Shown: positions 41,542-49,972 of the stretch, piece after piece
Layout of the letters: each line of letters begins with the position of its first letter
How positions within the stretch are numbered: the first letter of the stretch is position 1
Assembly: GCF_019710575.1 (NCBI RefSeq)
Contig: NZ_JAHWFK010000031.1
Coordinates: 186,001-250,000, forward strand
Length of the DNA: 64,000 nucleotides
Origin: Paractinoplanes polyasparticus
GTDB lineage: Bacteria > Actinomycetota > Actinomycetes > Mycobacteriales > Micromonosporaceae
Direction of reading: 5' to 3'
Translations under genes and position numbers: made by a program
Notes under the pieces: model-generated
Database searches by the model: none
Told to the model about the DNA's origin: nothing
The model's input: only the letters and a program-made list of their open reading frames with translations

Positions 41542-42435
41542 GTGAGTGCCATACTCGCGGATGTGGAAGCGCTGACCGAGCTGCGCGAGCTCATTCCTCG
41601 GCTGCACGGCACGGTCGCGCGGGGCAGTTGGCTGCCCGGCTCGCTGGTGACGGCCGCGACCGCCGAATCCGAGCCGTACTGCTCGCACGTCGAACCCATG
41701 GTCGCCGTCGTGGTGGCCGGCGAGAAGCGGATGGCTCTGGCCGGGCACGAGTTCCGCTACGGCGCCGGCGAATACCTGGTCTTCTCGATGGAGTTGGCGG
41801 TCACGGCACGGATCACCCGGGCCGACCCGTTCCTCGCGGCCGGGGTGCGCCTGCGTCCCGAGCTCATCGCCGAGCTGCTGCTCGAATCGCCCGAGTCGGC
41901 CGCGCGGGACACCCCCGGGCCCGGCGCCGGGGTCGCCACCGCGGACGACGACCTGCTCGGCGCGCTCGTGCGGCTGCTGCGCCTCGTCGAGCGGCCGCGG
42001 GATTTCGCGATCCTGGCTCCGGGGGTCGAGCGGGAGATCCACTGGCGGCTGCTGACCGGCCCCCTGGGCGGTCTCGTCCGGCAGGTCGGCCGGGCCGACG
42101 AGCGCTTCACGATCGCCCGGCGCGCCGCGCGCTGGCTCGAGGATCACTACGACCGGGCCATCCGAGTCGATGACCTGGCCCGTCACGCGGGTGTCAGCGT
42201 CGCCACGCTCAACCGGCACTTCCGGGCGGCCACCCTGATGAGCCCGGTGCAATACCAGAAGCAGCTGCGCCTGCAGGAGGCCCGGATCCGGCTCGCGGCC
42301 GCGCCGGGGGATGTGGCCGGGGTCGGGCACGCGGTGGGGTACGGGAGCCTGTCGCAATTCAGCCGCGAATACCGCCGGCTCTTCGGCGTGCCGCCGAGCG
42401 AGGACGCCCGCCGCACCCGCCCCCCGTCGGCCTGA
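41542..42435 (+). CDS. AraC-family transcriptional regulator
   Basis: 297 aa from a GTG at 41542. The N-terminal domain ('GSWLPGSLVTAATAESEPYCSHVEPMVAVVVAGEKRMALAG'-type pattern, residues about 25-180) matches the AraC N-terminal family (PF06719-like cupin) common to regulators divergent from SDR genes. Two C-terminal HTH motifs: 'RVDDLARHAGVSVATLNRHFRAAT' and 'DVAGVGHAVGYGSLSQFSREYRRLFG'. It likely controls the divergent SDR. Confidence 0.92.
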   Translation: MSAILADVEALTELRELIPRLHGTVARGSWLPGSLVTAATAESEPYCSHVEPMVAVVVAGEKRMALAGHEFRYGAGEYLVFSMELAVTARITRADPFLAAGVRLRPELIAELLLESPESAARDTPGPGAGVATADDDLLGALVRLLRLVERPRDFAILAPGVEREIHWRLLTGPLGGLVRQVGRADERFTIARRAARWLEDHYDRAIRVDDLARHAGVSVATLNRHFRAATLMSPVQYQKQLRLQEARIRLAAAPGDVAGVGHAVGYGSLSQFSREYRRLFGVPPSEDARRTRPPSA

Positions 42436-42528
42436 GACCAGCGGCGGCCGGCCCGGCGCAGCAGATCCGGCGGCGAATGCGTTCTTAGCCCAGGGGCACC
42501 GGACGGGCGCCACCGACGGGGAGGACGG

Positions 42529-43029
42529 ATGAGCTTCGAGGAGTTCGCGGCGGCGCGGTTGGCCTCGCTGCTGCGATATGCGGTGCTGCTCAGCGGCGAC
42601 CGCGAGGAAGCCCGCGACATCGTCCAGGAGGTGCTGGCCCGGGCGCTGGTGAAGTGGGGCCGGATCGGCTCGGTGCACGATCCCTACGGCTACGTGCGGC
42701 GGATGGTGACCAATGAGTTCCTGTCGCTGCGCCGCCGCCGGCGGGTGTGGACAGTGCCGCTGGGACCGGACGCGGTCGACGGCGCGTCGGCGCCGCGCGT
42801 GCCGGAACAGCCGGAGCCGGACGACGACCTGTGGCACCTGCTGATGAGGTTGCCACGCCAGCAGCGGGCGGTGATCGTGCTGCGCTACTACGAGAGCCTC
42901 AGCGATCTGGAGATAGCGGAGGTGCTCGGCTGCCGCACCGGGACAGTGCGCAGCAACGCCAGCCGGGCGCTGGCCGCGCTGCGGGTCGAACTCGACGAGC
43001 CTGCGAACAACGAAAGGATCCCCTCGTGA
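42529..43029 (+). CDS. SigE-family (ECF) RNA polymerase sigma factor
   Basis: 166 aa, ATG at 42529 behind GGGGAGG. Region 2 'SLLRYAVLLSGDREEARDIVQEVLARALVKW' and region 4 'LPRQQRAVIVLRYYESLSDLEIAEVLGCRTGTVRSNASRALAALR' are of the same SigE-family group as the 7.3-kb sigma factor. Its stop overlaps the GTG of a membrane protein gene (GTGA), again forming a sigma/membrane pair. Confidence 0.92.
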   Translation: MSFEEFAAARLASLLRYAVLLSGDREEARDIVQEVLARALVKWGRIGSVHDPYGYVRRMVTNEFLSLRRRRRVWTVPLGPDAVDGASAPRVPEQPEPDDDLWHLLMRLPRQQRAVIVLRYYESLSDLEIAEVLGCRTGTVRSNASRALAALRVELDEPANNERIPS

Positions 43030-44147
43030 CCAGCCTCGACGAGCTCCGGCGCACCCTCGAGCAGCGCGCCGATCTCGCCCCCGACGCCGTCGGCCTGGTG
43101 GAGCAGGCACGAGCCGGCGCCGTGCGCCTGCGTCGCCGCAACCGGTTCCGCGCGGTCGCCGCCGCGGTCGTCGCCGTGGCTGTCGCGGTGGGCGTCCCGT
43201 ACGCCGCCCGGCTGAACCCCAGCGAGCCGGCACCGAACCCGGCCGGTCCCATGACGTACTACCGCGAGCCGTTCCAGCTCACCCTCGACCTCGCGCCCGG
43301 CCCCGTCTACTTCACCCTGACCCACGGCACCCAGGGCAGGACGCAATTCCTGGTCGCCCGGCCGATCGGCACGCCCAAGGACGACTCCGGCGGCACCATC
43401 GCCGCCCACGACCCGGGCACGTTCGACCCCACCCGGCTGCGCCGTGGCGAGCGGGTCACCGTGCACGGCCACCCCGCCTTCTATGTGCAGAACCTGGACC
43501 CGCCCGCACCGTCCGAGCCCGCCGGCACGAACGCGTCCGGCCCGGACTCGTCGTACCGGATCGGAGCGGCGGTGGGCTGGCAGGACCCGTCCGGCGCGTG
43601 GGTGACCGTCTCCGACGGCGCGAGCCGAGCCGCGATGCTGCGGCTGGCCGAGAGCGTCCGGCTGACGTCGCCGCGCACCGCGCGGGCGCCGGTGAGGTTC
43701 GGTTGGGTGCCGCTGGACCTGCCGGTCACCTATACCGAGAGCCGCGACGTGGCGGCCCACGGAGTGTCGGCGAACATCGGGTTCGGCGGCCCCGCCGAAC
43801 CGTCCGGGCAGCCGTCCAGTCCGTTCTTCGCGATGCCGTACGACACCCCGCTGAGCGTGTCTGTGCTGCCGATGGAGGGCATCATGACCGCGTGGGGGGA
43901 GGACTACGCCGATCGCCCGATGCGCGTCATCGCCGGCCACCGGACCTGGTACATCGAGGGTGATGCCGGTCCGCTCGCCAGCCGGGACGGCAGTCACATG
44001 CTGATCCAGGCCGGCTCGTGCGGGATCACCATCGCGGTCCGGGACCGAGCCTCGATCCCGTCCGCGGCGCTCGAGAGGATGGTCGAGAACATGACCTTCG
44101 GCGGGTGCGACGACACATCGGACTGGCTGCCGATCGTCGGCTCCTGA
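43026..44147 (+). CDS. Single-pass membrane protein co-encoded with the second SigE-family sigma factor
   Basis: About 373 aa from GTG 43026, overlapping the sigma-factor stop. Architecture as in the first pair: cytoplasmic N-terminal helix ('TSLDELRRTLEQRADLAPDAVGLVEQARAG'), a basic patch 'RLRRRNRFR', one transmembrane helix (about 42-58) and a large outer domain with four cysteines or fewer near the C-terminus. No enzyme motif is seen. A sensor/anti-sigma function is inferred from gene order. Confidence 0.75.
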   Translation: MTSLDELRRTLEQRADLAPDAVGLVEQARAGAVRLRRRNRFRAVAAAVVAVAVAVGVPYAARLNPSEPAPNPAGPMTYYREPFQLTLDLAPGPVYFTLTHGTQGRTQFLVARPIGTPKDDSGGTIAAHDPGTFDPTRLRRGERVTVHGHPAFYVQNLDPPAPSEPAGTNASGPDSSYRIGAAVGWQDPSGAWVTVSDGASRAAMLRLAESVRLTSPRTARAPVRFGWVPLDLPVTYTESRDVAAHGVSANIGFGGPAEPSGQPSSPFFAMPYDTPLSVSVLPMEGIMTAWGEDYADRPMRVIAGHRTWYIEGDAGPLASRDGSHMLIQAGSCGITIAVRDRASIPSAALERMVENMTFGGCDDTSDWLPIVGS

Positions 44148-44159
44148 TCACACGGCCCT

Positions 44160-44243
44160 GATGTCGCAGTCGGTCCTCACGATGTCGCAGTCGGTCCTCA
44201 CGATGTCGCGGTCGGTCCTCACGATGTCGCGGTCGGTCCTCAC
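44160..44243. repeat. Four tandem copies of a 21-bp unit
   Basis: The unit GATGTCGCNGTCGGTCCTCAC occurs four times head to tail (44160, 44181, 44202, 44223). Copies 1-2 have A and copies 3-4 have G at the variable position; otherwise all are identical. The array fills the space between the membrane protein gene and the convergent DM13 gene. A multiple of three keeps a frame open on the minus strand, but no gene uses it. It could be a variable-number repeat or a set of phased protein sites (two helical turns). Confidence 0.9.
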
Positions 44244-44791
44244 GTGAGAGCGGCTGCGCCGAACGACACCGAGAAGCGTTTGCACCAGATGCTGACGCTG
44301 CGGAAGTCGCTCGGGTCGATGTTGTCGCGGAGGCGGTACACCTGGTTGCCGTGATTGCCCTTGAGCCGACCCAACTCCGCGTACTCGCCGTCGTCGAAGA
44401 CGTGCCAGCCGTCGGCGCCGGCCCGTACGGGTTGGTCGGACAGCCATACCCGCAGGTCAGGCCCGTCGGAGGTATCCAGGCCGACCAGTTCCAGCTGGTG
44501 GCTGCCGTCCGCGTTGCGGACCATCCTGGCGGTGCCGGTGGTTCCGTGCTCGTGGGTGACGAACGAACCCTGCGTGAGCACCATCGCGGCCGGTTCCCGC
44601 GGCTTCGAAGAGGGGGCCGATGCCGCCGATGCGGCCGGAGAAGCGGAAACTTCGATGGACAGCGCGTCCGTCACGGTCGTGTCGGTGAGGAGTCGCCAGG
44701 GCTGGAACCAGTAGAGGCCCACGGCGCCGCCGACGCTGAACAGCGCTGCGACGAGCCAGGCAACGGGCTTGGACAAGGTTCGGCGAATCAT
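44240..44791 (-). CDS. Membrane-anchored DM13-domain protein
   Basis: About 183 aa from the ATG at 44791 (a GTG at 44848 would add 19 residues). One N-terminal transmembrane helix ('PVAWLVAALFSVGGAVGLYWFQPW'-type segment), a Ser/Ala/Pro linker, then a DM13 domain at about residues 75-183: 'GSFVTHEHGTTGTARMV', 'LVGLDTSDGPDLRVWLSD', 'LGRLKGNHGNQVYRL' and 'SIWCKRFSVSFGAA' with the conserved cysteine. DM13 domains are proposed redox/electron-transfer modules; the domain is outside the membrane here. Confidence 0.85.
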   Translation of the reverse strand: MIRRTLSKPVAWLVAALFSVGGAVGLYWFQPWRLLTDTTVTDALSIEVSASPAASAASAPSSKPREPAAMVLTQGSFVTHEHGTTGTARMVRNADGSHQLELVGLDTSDGPDLRVWLSDQPVRAGADGWHVFDDGEYAELGRLKGNHGNQVYRLRDNIDPSDFRSVSIWCKRFSVSFGAAALT

Positions 44792-44931
44792 GGCTTCGAG
44801 CCAACCCGGAGCCGACCGTTCGCGCCAGGCTGCGGTGCTTACGGTCACCTTACGGCGGGAGCCCGCCGCCCTGTCCCGCCCGGTCCGCCGGGAACGGCAT
44901 AACGCGGAGAGAAGCGGGCACGCTAGCAGCC

Positions 44932-46200
44932 GTGCAAACGTCTGACGTCGTATTCGCGGTCATCGGTTTCGGGGCGCTGCTCGCCGGGATCCTGCCGCGC
45001 CTGCTCGAGCGCCGGCCGCTGTCGATGCCGATCGCGTTCCTGGGTCTCGGCATGCTCGTCTTCGGTCTGCCGCTCGGTCTGCCCGACGCCGATCCGCTGA
45101 CCCATTCCAAGGCCACGGAGCACCTGACCGAGGTCGGCGTCATCGTCGCCCTGATGGGAGCGGGTCTGAAGATCGACCGGCCGCTCAGCGGGCGGGGCTG
45201 GGCGTCCACGTGGCGGCTGCTCGTGATCGCGATGCCGGTGACCATCGCCGCGGTGGCGCTGCTCGGCTGGTGGTGGGCCGGACTCGTACCGGCCGCCGCC
45301 TTGCTGCTGGGCGCTGCGCTTGCCCCGACCGACCCGGTTCTCGCCTCGGACGTCCAGGTCGGCGAGCCCACCGACTCCGAGGACTCCGAGGACGAGGTGC
45401 GGTTCGCGCTCACCTCCGAGGCCGGGCTCAACGACGGGCTCGCGTTCCCCTTCGTCTACGCGGCCATCGCGATGGCCGGGACGGCCGGGCTGGGCTGGAT
45501 CGGCCACTGGGCCTGGCAGGACCTGCTCTACAAGCTCGCCATGGGCGTGATCGGCGGGTTGATCGTGGGCAGGGTGCTGGGCTGGCTGTTCTTCCGTCCT
45601 CGTGCCGAGGCGCTGCGCCTGGCCCGCCATTCCGAGGGTTTCCTCGCCCTGGCGGCGACGTTCGTGGCGTACGGAGTGGTGGAAGTCGCGGGAGGGTACG
45701 GCTTCCTGGCCGTGTTCGTCGCCGCGCGAGCCATCCGTGCCGCCGAGCGGTCACACGACTACCACCAGGTGTTGCACGACTTCGCCGAGCAGACCGAGCG
45801 GCTGCTCACCGTCCTTCTGCTGCTGCTCTTCGGTGGTGCGATCGTGGGCGGACTGCTCGAAGCCCTCACCTGGCCCGCCGTCTTCGTGGGGCTCGCGCTG
45901 TTGTTCGTCATCCGGCCGCTGACCGGCATCCTGTCTCTGCGCGGGGCGCCCGGCTCGACCGCGGAGCACTGGGTGATCGCCGCCTTCGGCATCCGGGGGA
46001 TCGGTTCGTTCTACTACCTGTCCTACGCGTTGACGCATGCCGCCTTCCCCGGCGCCGACCTGATCTGGGCGACCATCGGCTTCGTCGTGCTCGTGTCGGT
46101 GGTTCTGCACGGCGTGGCGGCCACGCCGGTGATGCAGATGCTGGACCGCGCCCACGATCGCACGGGGCAGCGCGGGCCGCAGCCGGAACCCAGCCGGTGA
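44932..46200 (+). CDS. Cation:proton antiporter (CPA1, NhaP type)
   Basis: 422 aa from a GTG at 44932, about 12 transmembrane helices. The ion-binding helix shows 'LLLGAALAPTDPVLASDVQ' and the next core helix 'FALTSEAGLNDGLAFP', where the Asp residues of the TDP and ND motifs exchange Na+ (or K+) for H+. 'SFYYLSYAL' lies in the last core helix. An acidic loop 'EPTDSEDSEDE' interrupts the core. It stands alone and converges with a methyltransferase gene. Confidence 0.9.
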   Translation: MQTSDVVFAVIGFGALLAGILPRLLERRPLSMPIAFLGLGMLVFGLPLGLPDADPLTHSKATEHLTEVGVIVALMGAGLKIDRPLSGRGWASTWRLLVIAMPVTIAAVALLGWWWAGLVPAAALLLGAALAPTDPVLASDVQVGEPTDSEDSEDEVRFALTSEAGLNDGLAFPFVYAAIAMAGTAGLGWIGHWAWQDLLYKLAMGVIGGLIVGRVLGWLFFRPRAEALRLARHSEGFLALAATFVAYGVVEVAGGYGFLAVFVAARAIRAAERSHDYHQVLHDFAEQTERLLTVLLLLLFGGAIVGGLLEALTWPAVFVGLALLFVIRPLTGILSLRGAPGSTAEHWVIAAFGIRGIGSFYYLSYALTHAAFPGADLIWATIGFVVLVSVVLHGVAATPVMQMLDRAHDRTGQRGPQPEPSR

Positions 46201-46215
46201 ACCGGCAGAACGGGC

Positions 46216-47040
46216 TTACGGGATCCGGGCGACGGCCCCGTACCCGGTGGCCTCGGCGGCGGTCGGGCGGGGTCCCGGTTCGGGGCGCCAGTCGCTCACC
46301 GAGACGATTCCCGGGTCCAGCAGTTCGAGACCGTTGAAGAACGGGGTGACCTCGGCCAGCGTACGCGGGCTGAACCGGGGCTTGATGCCCTCGTTGATCG
46401 CGTTCATCGCGGCGATCGTCTCGGGGTCGAGCGGATCGAACGTCGCGTGCGACAGCATCAGGTAGCTGCCGGCCGGCAGCGCGGAGACGAGCTCGCTCAC
46501 GATGCCGTAGGGGTCCTCGTGGTCCTCGACGAAGTGCATGATCGCCACCAGCTGCAGCGCGATGGGCCGGGACCAGTCCAGGGTGCTGCGCACGGCGGGG
46601 TCGTCCAGGATCTTCCGCGGTTCCCGCACGTCGGCGTCGATGTAGGCGGTGGCGCCCTCGTCCGAACTGGTCAGCAACGCCCGGGCGTGGCTCAGCACCA
46701 GCGGGTCGTTGTCCACGTAGACGATCCGCGACTCCGGGGCGATTCCCTGGGCCACGTCGTGCACATTGTCGGCGGTGGGCAGCCCGGTGCCGATGTCGAG
46801 GAACTGCCGGATACCGGCCTCGCGGGCGAGGTGACGCACCGCCCGCTGCATGAACGCGCGGTTCTCGCGGGCGGCGGTGCGGATGTGCGGGAACACGCCG
46901 GCGATCGCGTCACCGGCATCGCGGTCGGCCTGGAAATTGTCCTTGCCGCCGAGCCAGTAGTTGTACCGACGCGCCGGATGCGGCCGGGTGGGGTCGAGGT
47001 CCGGCCCGCCGCGCTGATCCGTGCCCTGCTCGCTGCCCAT
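46216..47040 (-). CDS. SAM-dependent methyltransferase, DUF574/Methyltransf_19 family
   Basis: About 274 aa. The ATG at 47040 has a GGAG ribosome-binding site six bases away and fits the family length; an ATG at 47052 is possible. Family marks: 'RRYNYWLGGKDNFQADRDAG', 'FLDIGTGLPTADNVHDVAQ', 'IVYVDNDPLVLSHARALL' and 'FSPRTLAEVTPFFNGLELLDPG'. Paralogue of the protein at 8.8-9.6 kb. The substrate is unknown; such genes occur in many copies per actinomycete genome. Confidence 0.93.
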   Translation of the reverse strand: MGSEQGTDQRGGPDLDPTRPHPARRYNYWLGGKDNFQADRDAGDAIAGVFPHIRTAARENRAFMQRAVRHLAREAGIRQFLDIGTGLPTADNVHDVAQGIAPESRIVYVDNDPLVLSHARALLTSSDEGATAYIDADVREPRKILDDPAVRSTLDWSRPIALQLVAIMHFVEDHEDPYGIVSELVSALPAGSYLMLSHATFDPLDPETIAAMNAINEGIKPRFSPRTLAEVTPFFNGLELLDPGIVSVSDWRPEPGPRPTAAEATGYGAVARIP

Positions 47041-47266
47041 CACCGTCTCCATTGTCCCTCGATGCGATCCCGCCATCCTAGATCGGCCGCGAAATCCGTC
47101 CGCCCTTCGGTGCGGCGCAGGGAGGACGGGCGCGGCCCGCACGGCCTCGTCGACGGTGGCGATCACCGAGGCCAGGCCAGCTGGGCCAATGCTCGCGCGG
47201 GCCCTCGCCAAGCTGCGGGAGGAGCTCGGCCCGGACGCCGGCTGACCGGTTCCCGGCGCGGAAGGC

Positions 47267-48286
47267 TCAGAACGTGCCTCGATAGAGTGAGCAACCGCGG
47301 CAGACCTCCGGCGGATCGCTGCTGATCAGCCGGCGCCGGAACTCGCGGTAGCGCGCGCCGTGCCAGATCTCGGCGAAAGTCTGCTCGCCGACCTGCCCCA
47401 GGGTGGCCCGGTCGTCGCCCATGACCATGCAGCAGGGTTGGACCACGCCGGCGCTGGTGACGTAGACAGCCTCCCAGGGCCAGGAACACCCGCGACCGTC
47501 GGACGGCCCGGGCTCGGTCATGGTGAGCCCGGGCAACCGCAGTCGCAGGCCGGTCTCGGCGGCGGCGGAGTTCGCCCGGGCGAACAGGGCGGCGGCGTGG
47601 TCGAGGTCGGCGCCGGTCCAGAGCGCCTGATCGGCCGTGAAGGATCGGATGCCCGCGTACCGGCCGGCCGGGTCGGTGTCGGAGAAGCTGTGCGACAGGT
47701 TCTGCACGTGCAGCTCGTCGACCCCGATGCCGGCCAGCAGGCGGACCAGGTCCGGCAGCTCGCCGACGTTGCCGCGCATCGCCACGAACACCACCCGGAT
47801 CCACGGGGTCACGCTCCCGGCCTGCCGCTTGGCGGTGACCAGCCCGGCCAGGTTCTCCACGACGCTCGCGAATCGCGCGCCGTCGCGGATGTTCTCGTAG
47901 GTCGCTGCGGTGGCGCCGTCCAGCGAGACGTGCAGCCAGTCGACCCCGCTGCCGACCAGCTCGTCGGCCCGCCGGCGGTTGAGCAGCGTCGCGTTGCTGT
48001 TGAAGCCGACCGTGATCCGGCGATCGACGGCCGCGCGGATCATGTCGAGCAGATAGGGGGAGAGGAGCGGCTCGCCCAGGCCCTGCAGGGTGAGCCGCCG
48101 CAGCTCGGGCAGGTCGCCGATGAGTCGCTGGAACAACTCGAGCGGCATGGCCCCGGCCAGCTTGTTGACCGGCGGCCGGTAGCGGACGAGGCACATGGTG
48201 CAGGCCAGATTGCAGGCTGCGGTGATCTCGACCTGCAGGTGCGGCGGCAGCGCCGGTTCATCCTGATCGACCGGCATGGGCGTCAT
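47267..48286 (-). CDS. Radical SAM/SPASM-domain protein
   Basis: About 339 aa from the ATG at 48286 (second ATG at 48277). The radical SAM motif CxxxCxxC is 'AACNLACTMCLV' (cysteines at about 25, 29, 32), followed by 'LTLQGLGEPLLSP' (the GE/GGEP-like motif), 'VGFNSNATLL' and 'WLHVSLDGATAATYENIR'. The C-terminal SPASM region has 'GCSWPWEAVYVTSAGVVQPCC' and 'VCRGCSLYRG' cysteines for an auxiliary cluster. Such enzymes modify peptides or proteins; no precursor peptide gene is visible beside it. Divergent from an epimerase-like gene. Confidence 0.92.
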   Translation of the reverse strand: MTPMPVDQDEPALPPHLQVEITAACNLACTMCLVRYRPPVNKLAGAMPLELFQRLIGDLPELRRLTLQGLGEPLLSPYLLDMIRAAVDRRITVGFNSNATLLNRRRADELVGSGVDWLHVSLDGATAATYENIRDGARFASVVENLAGLVTAKRQAGSVTPWIRVVFVAMRGNVGELPDLVRLLAGIGVDELHVQNLSHSFSDTDPAGRYAGIRSFTADQALWTGADLDHAAALFARANSAAAETGLRLRLPGLTMTEPGPSDGRGCSWPWEAVYVTSAGVVQPCCMVMGDDRATLGQVGEQTFAEIWHGARYREFRRRLISSDPPEVCRGCSLYRGTF

Positions 48287-48394
48287 ACGCGGCGCATTCC
48301 CCGCCCGGCCGGCTTGAAACCGGCTCCGGTACGGGCAGATTCGCGGGCGGCATCCGGCTTGACAAAGGGCGCGGTCCTTCGTGGACGATGCGGG

Positions 48395-49303
48395 ATGCGC
48401 ATTCTCGTCGTGGGTGGAAGTGGTCTCGTCGGGGCCCATGTCGCGGAGGTGCTGCGTGAGCGCGGCCACGCGGTGACCAGTGTGGCGCGTGCCGCGGCCC
48501 CCGGCGTGGACCACCGGCTCGATCTGGGAGCCGCCTCGGCCGAGCAGATGCGGCCGCTGCTGGCCGGGCACGACGGCGTGGTCTTCGCCGCCCGCACGGA
48601 CGAGCAACGACCGCTGCGCCGGCCGATCCATCCGGCGTTCCGCCGAGACATGGTGGAGCCGGTGGTACGCCTGTTCGCCGCGGCCCGCCACGAGGGGCTG
48701 ACCCGCGGCGTCATCATGGGCTCGTACTACACGTACTTCGATCGGCTGCATCCGCAGTGGCGCCTTCCGGAACGGCACGTCTATGTCCGCTGCCGGGTCG
48801 AGCAGGCCCGGGAGGCGCGGGTGGCCGCCGGTCCCGGTCTGCCGGTCGCCGTCCTGGAGCTGCCGTTCGTGTTCGGCCGTGCCGGCGACCGCCTGCCGAA
48901 CTGGGCGCCCGCCCTGGATCGCTGGGTCCGGTCCCGTGCGCCGCTGGTCGCCCCGCCCGGCGGGACAGCGGCCACCTCGGCCCGCCGCGTGGCCGAGGTC
49001 GCGGCGGACGCGCTCGAACGCGGCAGCGGCCAGGACATCCCGGTGGCCGACGAGAACCTGACCTGGTCCGAGATGATCACTCGGATCGCCGCGGCAGCCG
49101 ATCGTCCGCGCCGGGCCGTTCGCCTCCCGGCTGTCGCGATGCGCGGGTCGCTCCGGCTCGGCGGGGCCTTGCAGGCTCTGAGCGGCCGGGAGTCGGGCAC
49201 CAATCTGACGTACCTGGCCGACCTGCTGCTGGCCGACCTGTTCATCGAGCCGGTGTCGGGCCGGCCGCTGGAGGAGGCCATCCGGGACACGTTCAAGCCT
49301 TGA
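48395..49303 (+). CDS. NAD-dependent epimerase/dehydratase-family protein
   Basis: About 302 aa from the ATG at 48395. Extended SDR: 'MRILVVGGSGLVGAHVAEVL' dinucleotide fold, 'VDHRLDLGAAS', 'HDGVVFAARTDEQRPL', catalytic Tyr in 'MGSYYTYFDRLHPQW', and lower-domain motif 'FVFGRAGDRLPNW'. The canonical YxxxK lysine is not clear ('YVRCRVEQAREARV' follows), so it may be a binding or atypical member. A TTGACA box at 48359-48364 lies upstream, 31 bp before the start. Divergent from the radical SAM gene across 108 bp. Confidence 0.82.
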   Translation: MRILVVGGSGLVGAHVAEVLRERGHAVTSVARAAAPGVDHRLDLGAASAEQMRPLLAGHDGVVFAARTDEQRPLRRPIHPAFRRDMVEPVVRLFAAARHEGLTRGVIMGSYYTYFDRLHPQWRLPERHVYVRCRVEQAREARVAAGPGLPVAVLELPFVFGRAGDRLPNWAPALDRWVRSRAPLVAPPGGTAATSARRVAEVAADALERGSGQDIPVADENLTWSEMITRIAAAADRPRRAVRLPAVAMRGSLRLGGALQALSGRESGTNLTYLADLLLADLFIEPVSGRPLEEAIRDTFKP

Positions 49304-49309
49304 CGCCGC

Positions 49310-49972
49310 TCAGCGCACCCGGACCAGTCCCTGCTGGTAGGCGAGGACGACCAGCTGGGCGCGGTCGCGGGCCCGCACCTTCATCATCGCCCGGTGGATG
49401 TGCGTCCGTACCGTCAAGGGGCTCACGGTCAGGCGGTCGGCGATCTCCTGGTTCGACAGGCCGTGGGCGGCCAGCGCGGTCATCTCGCGCTCCCGGTCGG
49501 TCAGCGTCGCCAATGAGCCCCGGGACGGCTCGCCGACGGTGCCGGGACCGGACAGGAACTGGTTGATGAGCGCGCGGGTGGCTGACGGCGAGAGCAGCGC
49601 CTCGCCCCCGACCACGGTCCTGATGCCGGCCAGCAGAACGTCCGGGGTGACGTCCTTGCCGAGAAAGCCGCTGGCCCCCGCCTCGAGCGCGCGGGCCACG
49701 TACTCGTCGGTTTCGAACGTGGTGAGGATCAGCACGCGCGTCCGTGCCAGCTCGGTCGTGGAACAGATGCGTCGCGTCGCGGCCAGCCCGTCGAGGACCG
49801 GCATCCGGATGTCCATCAGGACGAGGTCGGGCCGGTGCAGCTGAGCGAGTGCGACCGCTTCCTCGCCGTTCGCGGCCTCGGCGACAACCGTCATGTCGTC
49901 GCCGGACTCGATCAGCATCCGGAACGTCGAGCGCAGCAGCGCCTGGTCGTCGGCGAGAACGATCCGGATCAT
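49310..49972 (-). CDS. NarL/LuxR-family response regulator (module A)
   Basis: 220 aa. Receiver 'IVLADDQALLRSTFRMLIES', phospho-acceptor Asp at about 54 in 'LVLMDIRMPVLDG' and Lys in 'GFLGKDVTP'; C-terminal LuxR HTH 'LTDREREMTALAAHGLSNQEIADRLTVSPLTVRTHIHRAMMK' (family pattern). Its ATG overlaps the kinase stop (ATGA), and the kinase in turn overlaps the MmpL gene, so mmpL-kinase-regulator form one operon on the minus strand. Confidence 0.94.
   Translation of the reverse strand: MIRIVLADDQALLRSTFRMLIESGDDMTVVAEAANGEEAVALAQLHRPDLVLMDIRMPVLDGLAATRRICSTTELARTRVLILTTFETDEYVARALEAGASGFLGKDVTPDVLLAGIRTVVGGEALLSPSATRALINQFLSGPGTVGEPSRGSLATLTDREREMTALAAHGLSNQEIADRLTVSPLTVRTHIHRAMMKVRARDRAQLVVLAYQQGLVRVR

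Noticed and set aside
44160-44243. CRISPR array
   Set aside because: The four units are directly adjacent with no spacers and no cas genes nearby; it is a simple tandem repeat.
47163-47245. Short plus-strand frame ending MLARALAKLREELGPDAG between the methyltransferase and radical SAM genes
   Set aside because: It has no ribosome-binding site and is on the opposite strand to both neighbours, so it is not a convincing precursor peptide.
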